From Saprospira sp. CCB-QB6 (GTDB taxonomy: Bacteria > Bacteroidota > Bacteroidia > Chitinophagales > Saprospiraceae), in contig NZ_CP116808.1 in assembly GCF_028464065.1 (NCBI RefSeq), positions 2,311,501 to 2,375,500 on the forward strand: a stretch of 64,000 nucleotides of DNA, in the 5' to 3' direction. Made by a program: the position numbers and the translations under genes. Under the pieces are notes generated by a model, which was not told the DNA's origin, did no database searches, and saw nothing but the letters and a program-made list of their open reading frames with translations. Position 1 is the stretch's first letter. Each line of letters begins with the position of its first letter. Positions 1 to 9,180 of this stretch are shown here, one piece after another.

Positions 1-162
1 GCCAGAAGTTGTACCCATTAGAAGCTCATAAATTTCTTGAGCTTCTACATAACTCTCTTCATTAAAGAGGTTATTGGCTTTTCTAAGTTTGTTAATACGC
101 TCTTGCCCAAAGCTGGCCCCACTAAAGGCAAAGAGCAAAAAGAGAAGTAAGTAAGTCCTCAT
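1..162 (-). CDS. Secreted TPR-like protein, N-terminal fragment
   Basis: The gene runs off the left edge of the window; 54 codons from an ATG at 162 are visible. The first 19 residues form a signal peptide ending in an A-S-F-G-Q type cleavage site. The following residues (INKLRKANNLFNEESYVEAQ and on) are a helical pair of the kind that starts a tetratricopeptide repeat. This is common in Bacteroidota OmpA/TPR lipoprotein-like gliding and envelope proteins, but too little is present to name it. No SD-like site is seen, which is normal for the phylum. Confidence 0.65.
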   Translation of the reverse strand, partial: MRTYLLLFLLFAFSGASFGQERINKLRKANNLFNEESYVEAQEIYELLMGTTSG

Positions 163-266
163 AAATCGCTCATTTTTATTAGTCGCTGCTAAGTTAAGTA
201 TTATTAAAGAAGTTCTGGTTGAACTCTTTTAAAACTTGTTTTAATCTAAGTATCTAGTGGGCTAAA
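163..266. other. Short AT-rich gap upstream of the 1-162 gene
   Basis: About 100 bp of AT-rich DNA between the start of the truncated gene and the first GC-rich palindromic element. It presumably holds the promoter of the truncated gene; no clear TAnnTTTG was picked out. Confidence 0.4.
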
Positions 267-414
267 GCGGCCCTAGCGGGCGAAGCCCGCTGGCCTAGCG
301 CTGTGGAGGGGGGCGGCGCAGCCGCAGACCCAGCGGGCGAAGCCCGCGCAGGGCCGAGCAGCCTTGCGAGCCCCGCAACATAGCGCCGCAAGGCGAAGCC
401 GCAGCGGAGGCCCC
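267..414 (-). repeat. GC-rich palindromic element, copy 1 (subtype I)
   Basis: On the minus strand it starts with GGGGCCTCCGCTGCGG immediately at the stop codon of the 414-3953 gene: the last C of the element border is the first base of the stop codon's complement. Core GCTCGGCCCTGCG, spacer GGTCTG, stem GCGGGCTTCGCCCGC. It ends with a second GCGGGC hairpin and the GCTAGGCC tail. Confidence 0.85.
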
Positions 415-3400
415 TAAAAATCTTTACCTAGAGATAGATAAAACTTGGGGCGTTGAATTTCGCCAGTTTCTACTCCCCAACCGTAATCTACTTTAATAAA
501 ATAGCCAAAGACGACAGAGCGCAGGCCAAATCCGAAGCCTTGAACAATCGGGCGGCGGTAGTAATTGACGCGTAGGCGGATAGGTGAAACCACATTTACC
601 CCAGCGGCGGGATCAATTGTTGTGCTGTTTAGGGGGTTATCTTTAGAGAAAGGTGAGCTCCCCTGCCAAGCGGTTCCGACATCGTAGAATCCGACTAGTT
701 GTAGGTTACGGATAATGCTAGAGCTAGAGGGGGCGCTCATGTATTCAGCAATGGGAATGCGTAATTCTGCATTGATGAGGGCAAAAGAGCTACCGTTTCG
801 GATATTAGCATCAAAGCCACGCATATTGGCGGCTACAGTTTGGTAGGCATAATCTTGTCCGTCGGGTAGGGGAATAGTTTCTGTTTGGCTACTAAAGAGC
901 CAGTTTTCCATTCCGCCTAAGTTATATAGAATTTTTTGTTGGCCAAAAGAGCTAGCGCCTACGAAGCGGAAGGCCAGAATACTCTTATCATCCAATGAAA
1001 TATAGTGGCGTGCATCTAGGCCTAGGGCAAAAGTTGGTGTTTTAGCGGCCTGGCCGAGGCGCTCGCCAGTGCTAAAGGGGATACCTTGGAAATAATCTCC
1101 ATAGATCCGCATTCTAGAGCCTTTGCGTGCATTGAGTCCGATAATTACGCTATTATCATAGAGATATTCCAAACGAATTCCTAGGCGATTTTCGTCATAA
1201 ATAGGGACCTGCAAGCTGCTCAAGTCTTCGGGGCGGATAGATACTCTATCTGCCTGAAAACTTAGGGTAGATCGGATAGAGTGAAAGCGCCCCAAGGGGT
1301 AGCTAAACTGGGCCATTGCCAAATGTTTGAGCGTTCGGCCCTCTACCTGTTCTTGGATAGTTCCCGTGCTATCTTCAATAACATAATCTTCGCTAAAGCC
1401 TCTTCGGTAAAGGCTATATTTTTGGTCGATAAGATATTTGCGGTTCTCAAAGTTGAGAAAATACTCCATCCCATCAAAATCTAGTGGTAGACGAGCCCCT
1501 ACCTCTAAGCGGTAGTTTTCTAGTGCATCGGTAAAATTAACTTGGAAGTGAGCGGAAAGAGGGGGGAGACGGAAAGGGCCGCCTAAATAAAGGTCCATGC
1601 CATTATATAACACACTATTATCAAAAGTGAATTTGACCCCATCCACATAAAAGTTATTGCGGTAAGTTTGGCCTTGTCCCGCTTTAAATTGGGCTAGTTT
1701 ATATTGCGGCTTTTTAATAGTTGTTTCTTTGGGCGTTTCCTTTTCGACAATTTGGCCATTTTGTCCTTCTATTAGTTCAATGGCTTTGGGGGCTGTACTA
1801 TCTTTTCTATTGAGTTTTGGTGTTTCTACTTCTTCAAATTCTGTTTGAAACAGATAGTTGTCAATATCTACCTTGGCCGTATCGCTATTGTTTGGGGGGA
1901 GACTATCGGCTTTGATTTCTTGTTCTACAGCTTTGAGCTCCTCTTCGAGGCTTTTGTCTGTTTGTGGTTCTTGTTCTTTTTTAGGCTGTTCGACCTTTTT
2001 AGTTTCAATAGATCGAGTTTTGGGATGTTGCAAAAGACCATATTGGCGTTCTAAAATTAGGCGATAGCGGCTAGGGGCCATTTGCATTTCTCTATCGCTG
2101 CGCAAATCTCTCAAAAAGAGTTTGTATCCTCCGCCTCTGAAGAGTAAATCAGCTACTTTTTGACCATTTGGGGTAATGCTATGGGCCCTAATATTACGGC
2201 TGTAATTGGTGTTGGCGATGAGCTTTGTCTGCCAACCATAAAGCGGCTGCCGCCCAAAACTATCCATTTGGCTGCTATCTGCAGCGCTAAAACTACTGTC
2301 TAAGGGCAAAAGGATAGGCTCCCCCCCCGATTTGGGGTACCCCATTAACTGCTGGCCCAACAACAGGCTGTCTATTTGGCCAATATAGCGGTTGTAAATT
2401 CCAGATTGATCACTGAGAAAACTAAACTGCCCATCACCCAATGCTTGGGGGTGTTTCTCATTGACCAAAAAGCTATTGGTCAAGCGAATCAACTCGCCTT
2501 TCTCCTCTAAGGGCAGAAAGAAGAGATCAAATTGAAGTAGGGGGAGCTGTTGGCCCAAAGGGAGCTTCATTTTAGCCGCTGGGCGGTTAGAGCTAAATAA
2601 TACCCCCTTCTTTCCTTGAAAATTCATAACTGTTGGACTCAAATCATCCCAGCCGTCCTGACTCAAGTTAGTCATTTGCCCATTAGCATACAAAAACAAG
2701 TCACTTTGCCCCTTGGCCTGAGCCGAAAGCAAAAACTGGCTGCCCTGATAATGACTAATATGCCCTACACGTTCAATGTCTTTAAGCTGTTGTAGCCCCG
2801 ATTTTTTGCCCGTCTTCACATTCAAAAACTGGAGATAAACTTTTTCTGAACGCTCATAAACAATAGCCAATTCCTGATCATTGCGCCAAGCCAAAAGCGG
2901 ATAATGTGTATCGCTACGGTTGCTGTAATCTTTTGCTCCCTGGCTCCAAACTACTTTAGTTTTTTGACTTTCTGTATCTTGTAAAACTACTTGCTGCTTG
3001 CCCAAACGCTGCTTGACATAAGCAACATGTTTGGCATTAGGGGCCAAAACTAACTGACTGATAACCTTTTTCCCCACTTTTACTTTGAGCTCTCCCGCAT
3101 TTGGAAAGAGTTTTCCCAAATTATCACTCTCATAACGCTGCATAAAGTATTTGTACCAACTACTTCCAGCTACAGCATAAAAACTACTGCCAAAAGCATA
3201 GCGAAAACCAACATCAATACTCCTATGAATGCGACTAAGATAAAGCAAATTGGAAACAGCAGTTTTGCCATGGTTGCGAGCTACATAATGAAATAAGGAT
3301 TGCCCCGCTAGCGCTGGATGCTTATCTGCTAACTCCAAAAAGTTAGCATAGCGACCCGATAAAAGCGCCTCTCTAAGCTGATCGTCTTTTTCTGTGTTCC

Positions 3401-3953
3401 ACTCTTCTACAGCATAGGCAACAAGCCCCTCCGTAAACCATTCGGGAAGATCTAGTGAAACCGAATTCTGAACAATCTCTTGCAAATTAGAACCAAAAAG
3501 CATCCGATTCAAGACCGCCCGAGCAATTCCCTCACTTAAGGTCTTGTGCAGGTTTTGATGATTGCCATCAAAGTAAACCAATAGCTTTTTATCTAAATAA
3601 ACTTGCTGGCCCGAATGAAGCAGAGCAGGAGCCGACAGCCCTACATTAGATTGCATCAAATCACTATAATCATCATAAACAATGACTTCAATGGGCTGCC
3701 GAATCTGATACTCAAATAAACTCTTGAGCTGCTGATAGTCCTGCTCCGCCATCGGCAAAAGCGTTTTCATTAAGCCCTCCTGATCCTGATGATAGTAGAA
3801 AATAAAGTTGGAGCTTTCATAATATTTCCAGTCGTATTGCTCCAACTGTAAACGGTTTTGTCCAAATTCAGCCGTGACCAATTGGGCCCCCGCAAACTGA
3901 GGCGCAGCCAATAAAAACAAGAAAAAAAGATAGATGTAGGGATGTTGTCGCAT
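414..3953 (-). CDS. Large envelope protein: MA-like domain, TolB-like propeller, C-terminal barrel
   Basis: 1179 residues with a signal peptide (residues 1-23). Residues about 35-280 resemble the peptidase-MA/gluzincin fold, including the PEWFTEGLVAYAVEEW signature, but the place where HExxH is expected reads LSEGIARAVL, so no zinc-binding pair is visible. Residues about 290-640 look like TolB-type WD40/propeller repeats (TESQ..KVVW, GKKGVLFSSNRPA). A Lys/Glu-rich linker follows at about 650-760. The last 400 residues alternate like an outer-membrane beta barrel and end in aromatic FYLSLGKDF. I recall similarly built proteins annotated as TolB-like translocation proteins in this phylum. Function unknown; likely cell-surface or outer-membrane. 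It stands alone in its transcription unit and its stop codon abuts a GC-rich element. Confidence 0.8.
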   Translation of the reverse strand: MRQHPYIYLFFLFLLAAPQFAGAQLVTAEFGQNRLQLEQYDWKYYESSNFIFYYHQDQEGLMKTLLPMAEQDYQQLKSLFEYQIRQPIEVIVYDDYSDLMQSNVGLSAPALLHSGQQVYLDKKLLVYFDGNHQNLHKTLSEGIARAVLNRMLFGSNLQEIVQNSVSLDLPEWFTEGLVAYAVEEWNTEKDDQLREALLSGRYANFLELADKHPALAGQSLFHYVARNHGKTAVSNLLYLSRIHRSIDVGFRYAFGSSFYAVAGSSWYKYFMQRYESDNLGKLFPNAGELKVKVGKKVISQLVLAPNAKHVAYVKQRLGKQQVVLQDTESQKTKVVWSQGAKDYSNRSDTHYPLLAWRNDQELAIVYERSEKVYLQFLNVKTGKKSGLQQLKDIERVGHISHYQGSQFLLSAQAKGQSDLFLYANGQMTNLSQDGWDDLSPTVMNFQGKKGVLFSSNRPAAKMKLPLGQQLPLLQFDLFFLPLEEKGELIRLTNSFLVNEKHPQALGDGQFSFLSDQSGIYNRYIGQIDSLLLGQQLMGYPKSGGEPILLPLDSSFSAADSSQMDSFGRQPLYGWQTKLIANTNYSRNIRAHSITPNGQKVADLLFRGGGYKLFLRDLRSDREMQMAPSRYRLILERQYGLLQHPKTRSIETKKVEQPKKEQEPQTDKSLEEELKAVEQEIKADSLPPNNSDTAKVDIDNYLFQTEFEEVETPKLNRKDSTAPKAIELIEGQNGQIVEKETPKETTIKKPQYKLAQFKAGQGQTYRNNFYVDGVKFTFDNSVLYNGMDLYLGGPFRLPPLSAHFQVNFTDALENYRLEVGARLPLDFDGMEYFLNFENRKYLIDQKYSLYRRGFSEDYVIEDSTGTIQEQVEGRTLKHLAMAQFSYPLGRFHSIRSTLSFQADRVSIRPEDLSSLQVPIYDENRLGIRLEYLYDNSVIIGLNARKGSRMRIYGDYFQGIPFSTGERLGQAAKTPTFALGLDARHYISLDDKSILAFRFVGASSFGQQKILYNLGGMENWLFSSQTETIPLPDGQDYAYQTVAANMRGFDANIRNGSSFALINAELRIPIAEYMSAPSSSSIIRNLQLVGFYDVGTAWQGSSPFSKDNPLNSTTIDPAAGVNVVSPIRLRVNYYRRPIVQGFGFGLRSVVFGYFIKVDYGWGVETGEIQRPKFYLSLGKDF

Positions 3954-4005
3954 AAGTTAGAGGTGCTATGGTATTCTTGAATGAAGCAGGTCCTGCTGTT
4001 TTTTT

Positions 4006-4170
4006 GGGGCCTGCCGCCTGCGGCGGCCGCGCCCTTTCGTGGCTCGCAAGCCTGCTCGGCCCTGCGCGGGCTTTGCCCGCTGGGTCTGCGGCTGCGCCGC
4101 ACCACTACAGGCCGCTAGGCCAGTCGCTTCGCTCCTTTGCAGGCTCGCTGCGCTCGCCTGCGATGGCCCA
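4006..4170 (+). repeat. GC-rich palindromic element, copy 2 (subtype IV)
   Basis: Begins TTTTTTTGGGGCCTGCCGCC after a T-run. Core GCTCGGCCCTGCG, stem GCGGGCTTTGCCCGC, spacer GGTCTG, stem GCGGCTGCGCCGC, tail CGCTAGGCC and extra GCAGGC/GCCTGC hairpins. It sits in the divergent gap between 3953(-) and 4323(+). Confidence 0.85.
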
Positions 4171-4243
4171 ATAGAAAAGGCGCTTAAATAATTGCCCACA
4201 ATTTTAGGGCCTCAATAAAATCGATTCTCTGCCTAAATAAACG

Positions 4244-4251
4244 TATTTTTG
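4244..4251 (+). promoter_or_regulatory. Candidate -7 element for the MBL hydrolase
   Basis: TATTTTTG fits the Bacteroidota -7 consensus TAnnTTTG. No convincing -33 TTG lies 19-21 bp upstream, so support is partial. Transcription would begin near 4258, giving a leader of about 65 nt. Confidence 0.4.
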
Positions 4252-4322
4252 CGGCAAAAGGTCGCTCTTAACAGATTTAGGAGAAAACAGTACCGTTTAA
4301 AACTATCTTAAAATAAGGAATT

Positions 4323-4973
4323 ATGGCTGTGGTTCAAGCTTTCACTTTTAATATGTTTCAGGAAAATACATATATAGTATATGACCAAAGCAAGTCATGT
4401 ATCATTGTAGATCCAGGCTGCTACACCGCCCAAGAACAAGAACGCCTGAAGCTGTATATCTCGGAAAGAGGCCTGAAGCCCGAAGCTGTAGTCAATACGC
4501 ATTGCCATCTGGACCATGTTTTTGGAAATGCCTTTGCCTGCAAGACCTGGGATATTCCGCTCTATGTGCCCGAAGGCGAGGCCGCTATGCTCGAGGCTTT
4601 TCCTCAAGTGGCCCAAAGATACGGCATCCCCAAGGTGACCCCTTCCCCAAAACCCAATAAACTCCTCAAAGGAGGCGAGACGTTTAGCTTTGGCCAAACG
4701 AGCTTTAAACTGCTCTATTGCCCCGGCCACTCCCCCGCTAGCCTTTGTTTTTATTCTGAAAAGGACCATCTGCTCCTCGCTGGAGATGTACTCTTTTTTG
4801 GTAGCATTGGCCGAACCGATTTGCCCGGCGGAAATTACGAGATCCTCATGCAATCTATTAAAGATGAAATCTTACCCCTGCCCGATGAAACCGTGGTCTA
4901 TTCGGGCCATGGACCCAAAACGACCGTGGGCCGAGAACGCAAAATGAACCCTTTCATTAAAGAGATGCGTTAA
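4323..4973 (+). CDS. Metallo-beta-lactamase fold hydrolase (glyoxalase II-like)
   Basis: 216 residues. The zinc-binding THCHLDH motif lies near residue 60. Further metal-ligand regions CPGHSPAS (about residue 138) and AGDVLFFGSIGRTDLPGG (about 155) and the late SGHGPKTTVG complete the hydroxyacylglutathione-hydrolase/YcbL-like set. The substrate is not determined; single-domain enzymes of this kind hydrolyse thioesters such as S-lactoylglutathione or related low-molecular-weight thiols. Cytoplasmic, no signal peptide. Followed by a GC-rich element and then thiL on the same strand. Confidence 0.88.
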   Translation: MAVVQAFTFNMFQENTYIVYDQSKSCIIVDPGCYTAQEQERLKLYISERGLKPEAVVNTHCHLDHVFGNAFACKTWDIPLYVPEGEAAMLEAFPQVAQRYGIPKVTPSPKPNKLLKGGETFSFGQTSFKLLYCPGHSPASLCFYSEKDHLLLAGDVLFFGSIGRTDLPGGNYEILMQSIKDEILPLPDETVVYSGHGPKTTVGRERKMNPFIKEMR

Positions 4974-4997
4974 GCCCCTTTTTGGTTGGTCCAAATA

Positions 4998-5130
4998 AGG
5001 CGAGCGAAGCGACTTGGCCTAGGGGCCTGCAAGGGTGCCGCGCAGCGGCAGACCCAGCCAGCTTGCTGGCGCAGGGCCGAGCAGACCTGCGAGCCCTGCA
5101 AGGGCCCGGCCGCCGAAGGCGGCAGGCCCC
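4998..5130 (-). repeat. GC-rich palindromic element, copy 3 (subtype IV)
   Basis: Minus orientation; the GGGGCC border and A-run lie 38 bp before thiL. Stems GCCAGCAAGCTGGC and GCCGCTGCGCGGC; tail GGCCCCTAGGCC. It shares its left-arm type and tail with copies 2 and 4. Confidence 0.85.
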
Positions 5131-5167
5131 AAAAAAAATTAAAAATTATTAAGACGATTGAATAGCT

Positions 5168-6196
5168 ATGAAGCGAACAGAACTGAAAGAATTGGGAGAA
5201 TTTGGTTTGATTGACCATCTAACAAAGGCCTTTGCGCATAAGCATGCTTCTACGATTAAGGGTGTGGGCGATGATGCCGCCGCCATTCGCTATGCTTCGG
5301 AAGGTCCACTAACCCTAGTCTCTAGCGATATGCTGGTGGAGGGAATCCATTTTGATTTGTCTTATACGCCCCTCAAACATCTGGGCTATAAGGCGGCTGT
5401 GGTCAATTTTTCAGATATCTATGCCATGAATGCTCGCCCCAAGCAGTTGTTGGTCAATATGGCCCTGTCTAATCGTTTTTCGGTGGAAGCTATGGAGGAA
5501 TTGTATGCGGGCATTCAGCTCGCTTGCGATATCTATGGCGTTGATCTAGTGGGCGGAGATACTACTTCTTCACTCAAAGGATTGGTCCTTAGCCTGACCA
5601 TTATGGGCGAACAAGCCGCCGATAAGGTGGTTTACCGCCGTGGGGCCAAAGCTGGCGATTTGCTTTGTGTAACTGGGCATTTGGGCGGCGCTTATTTGGG
5701 CCTTCAACTGCTAGAAAGAGAAAAGCAAATTTTTATGGAGCAGCCCGATATGGAACCCGATTTTGATGGCGAAGAGGAATTGGTGGGCCGCCTACTCAAG
5801 CCCGAAGCTCGCCAAGATATTATTGCCTTTTTTGAGGAGCAAAAGCTGGTCCCCACCGCTATGATTGATATTTCGGATGGACTCTCTTCAGAGGCGCTAC
5901 ACCTTTGTAAGCAATCGGGCCTAGGGCTCTTGCTCGAAGAAGTGCATGTGCCCATTAAGGAGAAGGTCTACCGTAAAGCCCTAGATTTTAATCTGGACCC
6001 CTTAGTTTGTGCCATGCATGGCGGTGAAGATTATGAGCTGCTGTTTTGCATTGACCCCAAAGATGCCGATAAAATTAAGTACAATATGGATATTTCCATT
6101 ATTGGGGAAATGGTGCCCGCCGCAGACGGTATCCGCCTACAAACTAAGGGCGGCAAGTTGATGGATTTGGTGGCTCAAGGTTGGACGCATCATTAG
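5168..6196 (+). CDS. thiL: Thiamine-monophosphate kinase
   Basis: 342 residues, the normal length for ThiL, which phosphorylates thiamine monophosphate to thiamine pyrophosphate with ATP. The N-terminal AIRS-type domain shows GVGDDAAAI near residue 32 (Mg-ATP binding) and SDMLVEGIHFD. The middle shows LVGGDTTSS and a C-terminal AIRS_C domain with IDISDGLSSEALHL and GGEDYELLF. Cytoplasmic. hisS follows 51 bp later on the same strand, so co-transcription is plausible. No TPP riboswitch was seen upstream. Confidence 0.93.
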   Translation: MKRTELKELGEFGLIDHLTKAFAHKHASTIKGVGDDAAAIRYASEGPLTLVSSDMLVEGIHFDLSYTPLKHLGYKAAVVNFSDIYAMNARPKQLLVNMALSNRFSVEAMEELYAGIQLACDIYGVDLVGGDTTSSLKGLVLSLTIMGEQAADKVVYRRGAKAGDLLCVTGHLGGAYLGLQLLEREKQIFMEQPDMEPDFDGEEELVGRLLKPEARQDIIAFFEEQKLVPTAMIDISDGLSSEALHLCKQSGLGLLLEEVHVPIKEKVYRKALDFNLDPLVCAMHGGEDYELLFCIDPKDADKIKYNMDISIIGEMVPAADGIRLQTKGGKLMDLVAQGWTHH

Positions 6197-6247
6197 GCGA
6201 TCGATTTTTCCCATCTTATTTTTTGACTGTTTAGATCTATATATATC

Positions 6248-7645
6248 ATGAAACCGAAATTAGTACAAGGTAGCCGCGACTTCGGTCCTTTGCAGCTCCG
6301 CCAACGCAAATATATTTTTAATACGCTGCGCGATATTTTTAGCCGCTTTGGCTTTCAGGAAATTGAAACGCCTGCCCTAGAAATGCTCAGCACCCTACAA
6401 GGCAAATATGGCGATGAAGGCGACCAATTGCTCTTTAAGATTCTCAATAATGGCGATTACCTCAATGGAAAAGAGGTGCGCAAACAAAGCAGCCCCGAGG
6501 AACTCGAAAAGATTTTGGCCGAGAAAGATAGCGCCGCCCTTAGCCCGCTGATCGCTAGCCGTGGCTTGCGCTACGACCTAACTGTTCCCTTTGCCCGCTT
6601 TGTGGTCCTGAACCGCAACGATATTGCCTTTCCCTTTAAGCGCTATCAAATCCAGCCCGTTTGGCGAGGCGACCGCCCCCAAAAAGGCCGATATAGAGAG
6701 TTTTATCAATGTGATGTGGATGTAATTGGCTCGGACTCTCTGCTCTATGAGGCCGAACTCCTCCAAATTTACGATCAGGCTTTTGCCAAATTTGATGTGA
6801 AGGTCGATATTCGCCTCAATAACCGCAAACTCCTGGAGGCCTTGGCCCAAATGATTGGCCAGCCTGAGCTCTTTATGCCGATTACCGTAGCTATTGATAA
6901 GTTGGATAAAATTGAGTGGAAAGGCGTGGCCCAAGAACTAGAAAAACTAGGCCTAGACGAGCAGCAACAACAGCAAATCCAAGCTGCTATTCAGGCCAAA
7001 AGCCTAGAGGAACTAGCCGAGCTTTTTGGCCCAACTAATGAAGTGGGCCAAAAGGGCATTGCCGAGCTGCAAGAGGTTTTTGCTTTCCTAGAAGGCTATA
7101 CCTTTAGTAATAATCTGGTCCTTGACTTTAGCCTGGCCCGTGGCCTGAGCTACTATACCGGCTGTATCTTTGAGGTGGTGGTCGATACGACTGCCCCCGG
7201 CCAAGAAAAGGTCAAGATGGGTAGCATTGGTGGCGGAGGACGCTATGATAACCTTACGGCGGTCTTTGGCTGGGAAGGAAACTCGGGCGTAGGTTGCTCT
7301 TTTGGGGCCGCCCGCATCTTTGATGTGATGGAGGAATTGGGCCGCTTTGACCAAATTCCACAAGATGAAGTCGAACTCTTTTTCCTCTGTATGGATGAAG
7401 ACTCGCTCAAGTATGGCTTTAGCTGCCTACAAGCTTGCCGAGCCGCTGGCATCAAAGCCGATATTTATCCAGAGGCGGCCAAGTTTAAAAAGCAGATGAA
7501 GTATGCCGATAAAAGAGGGCTGCAAAAAGTGGTCATTATTGGCGAGAGCGAAAGAACAACTGGCCAACTCCAACTGAAGAATATGAAAACGGGAGATCAG
7601 TCTAGCTGTAGCCTAGAAGAGCTCATTGCTCAACTCAAGGCCTAG
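6248..7645 (+). CDS. hisS: Histidine--tRNA ligase
   Basis: 465 residues. A class II synthetase with motif 2 region GRYREFYQCDVDVIG, the histidine-A motif ARGLSYYTGCIFEV (about residue 297), motif 3 GVGCSFGAARIFD and a C-terminal anticodon-binding domain from about residue 375. It charges tRNA-His with histidine. The N-terminal KPKLVQGSRDFGP matches the usual start of the family. A strong intrinsic terminator closes the unit 25 bp downstream, suggesting a thiL-hisS operon. Confidence 0.95.
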   Translation: MKPKLVQGSRDFGPLQLRQRKYIFNTLRDIFSRFGFQEIETPALEMLSTLQGKYGDEGDQLLFKILNNGDYLNGKEVRKQSSPEELEKILAEKDSAALSPLIASRGLRYDLTVPFARFVVLNRNDIAFPFKRYQIQPVWRGDRPQKGRYREFYQCDVDVIGSDSLLYEAELLQIYDQAFAKFDVKVDIRLNNRKLLEALAQMIGQPELFMPITVAIDKLDKIEWKGVAQELEKLGLDEQQQQQIQAAIQAKSLEELAELFGPTNEVGQKGIAELQEVFAFLEGYTFSNNLVLDFSLARGLSYYTGCIFEVVVDTTAPGQEKVKMGSIGGGGRYDNLTAVFGWEGNSGVGCSFGAARIFDVMEELGRFDQIPQDEVELFFLCMDEDSLKYGFSCLQACRAAGIKADIYPEAAKFKKQMKYADKRGLQKVVIIGESERTTGQLQLKNMKTGDQSSCSLEELIAQLKA

Positions 7646-7669
7646 TTAGCACAACCGTATAACACTAAG

Positions 7670-7703
7670 GCAGTCAATATCTTAGGGTATTGACTGCTTT
7701 TTT
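7670..7703 (+). terminator. Intrinsic terminator after hisS
   Basis: Perfect 10-bp stem GCAGTCAATA / TATTGACTGC with an 8-nt loop, followed by six T. Confidence 0.9.
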
Positions 7704-7765
7704 ATGCGAGGAAACTAATTACTAGTAAAAAACATAACTTTAGTCCAAATTAAATCGCAAAGAAT

Positions 7766-8779
7766 ATGAAACAAGCATTATTTATCCTCCTCTTCCTTTT
7801 TTCTCAAGGCCTACTGGCCCAACAACAAGATACTAGCGGCTTTTGCCCTACGGGCACGATCTGGGTCTATAAGCATGCAGTGCAGATGTATTTCCCTTCC
7901 TACAGCATGTTTAGCTATGAAAAAGATACGGTGGTTAATGGGCAGGCAGTCAAAAAGATTCGCCACGATAGAGTCGCCTATACCTATCAATACCAGAACC
8001 AGCAGCCCTATATTGCTGGACATACCATTAGCTGGCAGAATGATGAGTTTCTCTATGAAGACAATGGCAAACTGTACTTCTTCTTAGATAGAACTCAGCA
8101 GTTTAATATCCTACACGATTTTACGGCTATGATTGGAGATTCTTTTCTTGTCCAACAACATCGAGCAAGCTGTAGCAATAACAGCAATTATCAGTTGGAA
8201 GATACTTTAGTGCTTTTGGACAAAGATGTCCTTACGATTAACCAACTACAGTTTAATCGCTCTTTTTATAATATTAGCGCTACGGTTCTAGATGATACGA
8301 CTAGCCAATATTTCAAGGGGAAAATCATTCACAATATTGGTGGAGAAACTAGCTTTTTCCCTTATCCAACCCCCTATGTCTGCAATCCAAATGATGGAAT
8401 GCAGGGCCAAACTACGGAGCTAGTCTGCTACCAAGATGATGAACGGGGCGTACTCATTGATGAGGTGCAAGAGGGCTGGGGCTGCGAAAGCCTCATTACT
8501 GCCGTAGCGCATTTAGCCGATCCTTCTATGGCCCAAAATGCTCCGCAGGTTCAACTGTTTCCTAACCCCACTCAAGAGCAGTTTTACCTACAGAGCCAGC
8601 AGCCCCTTCTGCGCTACGCCATTTATCAACTCAATGGGCAGTTGATTCAGCAAGGGAGCCTTAGCCAGAGCCAAGAAAACTACCAGATTGCAGTCCCCAA
8701 TCTGCCCGCAGGCCTTTATATCCTGCAACTAGAGAACGAACAGCAAGAGGTTTTCTACCAAAAGTTTAGAAAGCAATAG
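7766..8779 (+). CDS. Secreted protein with T9SS sorting domain, function unknown
   Basis: 337 residues. Signal peptide 1-18 (LLFLFSQGLLAQ). The body has no family I recognise; it contains four or more cysteines and many Tyr/Asn residues. Residues about 262-337 form a type A T9SS C-terminal sorting domain: LFPNPTQEQFYL, then YQLNGQLIQQG, then LPAGLYILQL and a basic end. This predicts export by Sec, crossing of the outer membrane by T9SS and attachment or release at the surface. Monocistronic, with its own terminator. Confidence 0.8.
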   Translation: MKQALFILLFLFSQGLLAQQQDTSGFCPTGTIWVYKHAVQMYFPSYSMFSYEKDTVVNGQAVKKIRHDRVAYTYQYQNQQPYIAGHTISWQNDEFLYEDNGKLYFFLDRTQQFNILHDFTAMIGDSFLVQQHRASCSNNSNYQLEDTLVLLDKDVLTINQLQFNRSFYNISATVLDDTTSQYFKGKIIHNIGGETSFFPYPTPYVCNPNDGMQGQTTELVCYQDDERGVLIDEVQEGWGCESLITAVAHLADPSMAQNAPQVQLFPNPTQEQFYLQSQQPLLRYAIYQLNGQLIQQGSLSQSQENYQIAVPNLPAGLYILQLENEQQEVFYQKFRKQ

Positions 8780-8806
8780 CCCATTTCGCAAAGTATAATA
8801 GCTAGA

Positions 8807-8836
8807 GGTCCAAAACTTAGGTTTTGGGCCTTTTTT
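8807..8836 (+). terminator. Intrinsic terminator
   Basis: Stem GGTCCAAAAC / GTTTTGGGCC (one G-U pair), TTAG loop, then six T, after the 7766-8779 gene. Confidence 0.85.
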
Positions 8837-8857
8837 ATGCCTTTAGGAGACTGTTTT

Positions 8858-8992
8858 GGGGCCTGCCGCCTTCGGCGGCCGGGCCCTTGCAGGGCTCGCA
8901 GGTCTGCTCGGCCCTGCGCCAGCAAGCTGGCTGGGTCTGCCGCTGCGCGGCACCCTTGCAGGCCCCTAGGCCTGCGGCCCTTCGGGCCTGTA
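8858..8992 (+). repeat. GC-rich palindromic element, copy 4 (subtype IV)
   Basis: Border GTTTTGGGGCCTGCCGCC. Stems GCCAGCAAGCTGGC and GCCGCTGCGCGGC; tail CCCCTAGGCC followed by a GGCCCTTCGGGCC hairpin. Faces copy 5 in the same gap. Confidence 0.87.
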
Positions 8993-9064
8993 GGATGAGT
9001 TTTGGGAATAGTCCCATCAAAGTCTTGATCTACGGTTTCACAAATTGCGAATAGCTTACCTAAG

Positions 9065-9099
9065 TTTACAAATGCCATTTTACAAATCCCGAATAGCTT
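9065..9099. repeat. 35-bp dispersed repeat (inverted partner at 28908-28942)
   Basis: The sequence from TTTACAAATGCC to CGAATAGCTT is the exact reverse complement of 28908-28942. Similarity continues loosely on both sides, including a TTTGGGGTTT block. Confidence 0.8.
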
Positions 9100-9180
9100 A
9101 GCCTTCCGATTATTTGGGGTTTCTATACCCTAAGAGATGATTAGCATTTTATAATACCTCTGGGTTGAAACCTACAGATA

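Noticed and set aside
3986-4005. AGCAGGTCCTGCTGTTTTTTT as a terminator before copy 2.
   Set aside because: The stem is only 6 bp and no plus-strand transcript is expected upstream, since the flanking genes diverge. Left unlisted.
5130-5167. TPP riboswitch upstream of thiL.
   Set aside because: The short AT-rich leader has no CTGAGA or related thi-box word, and ThiL genes are seldom so regulated.
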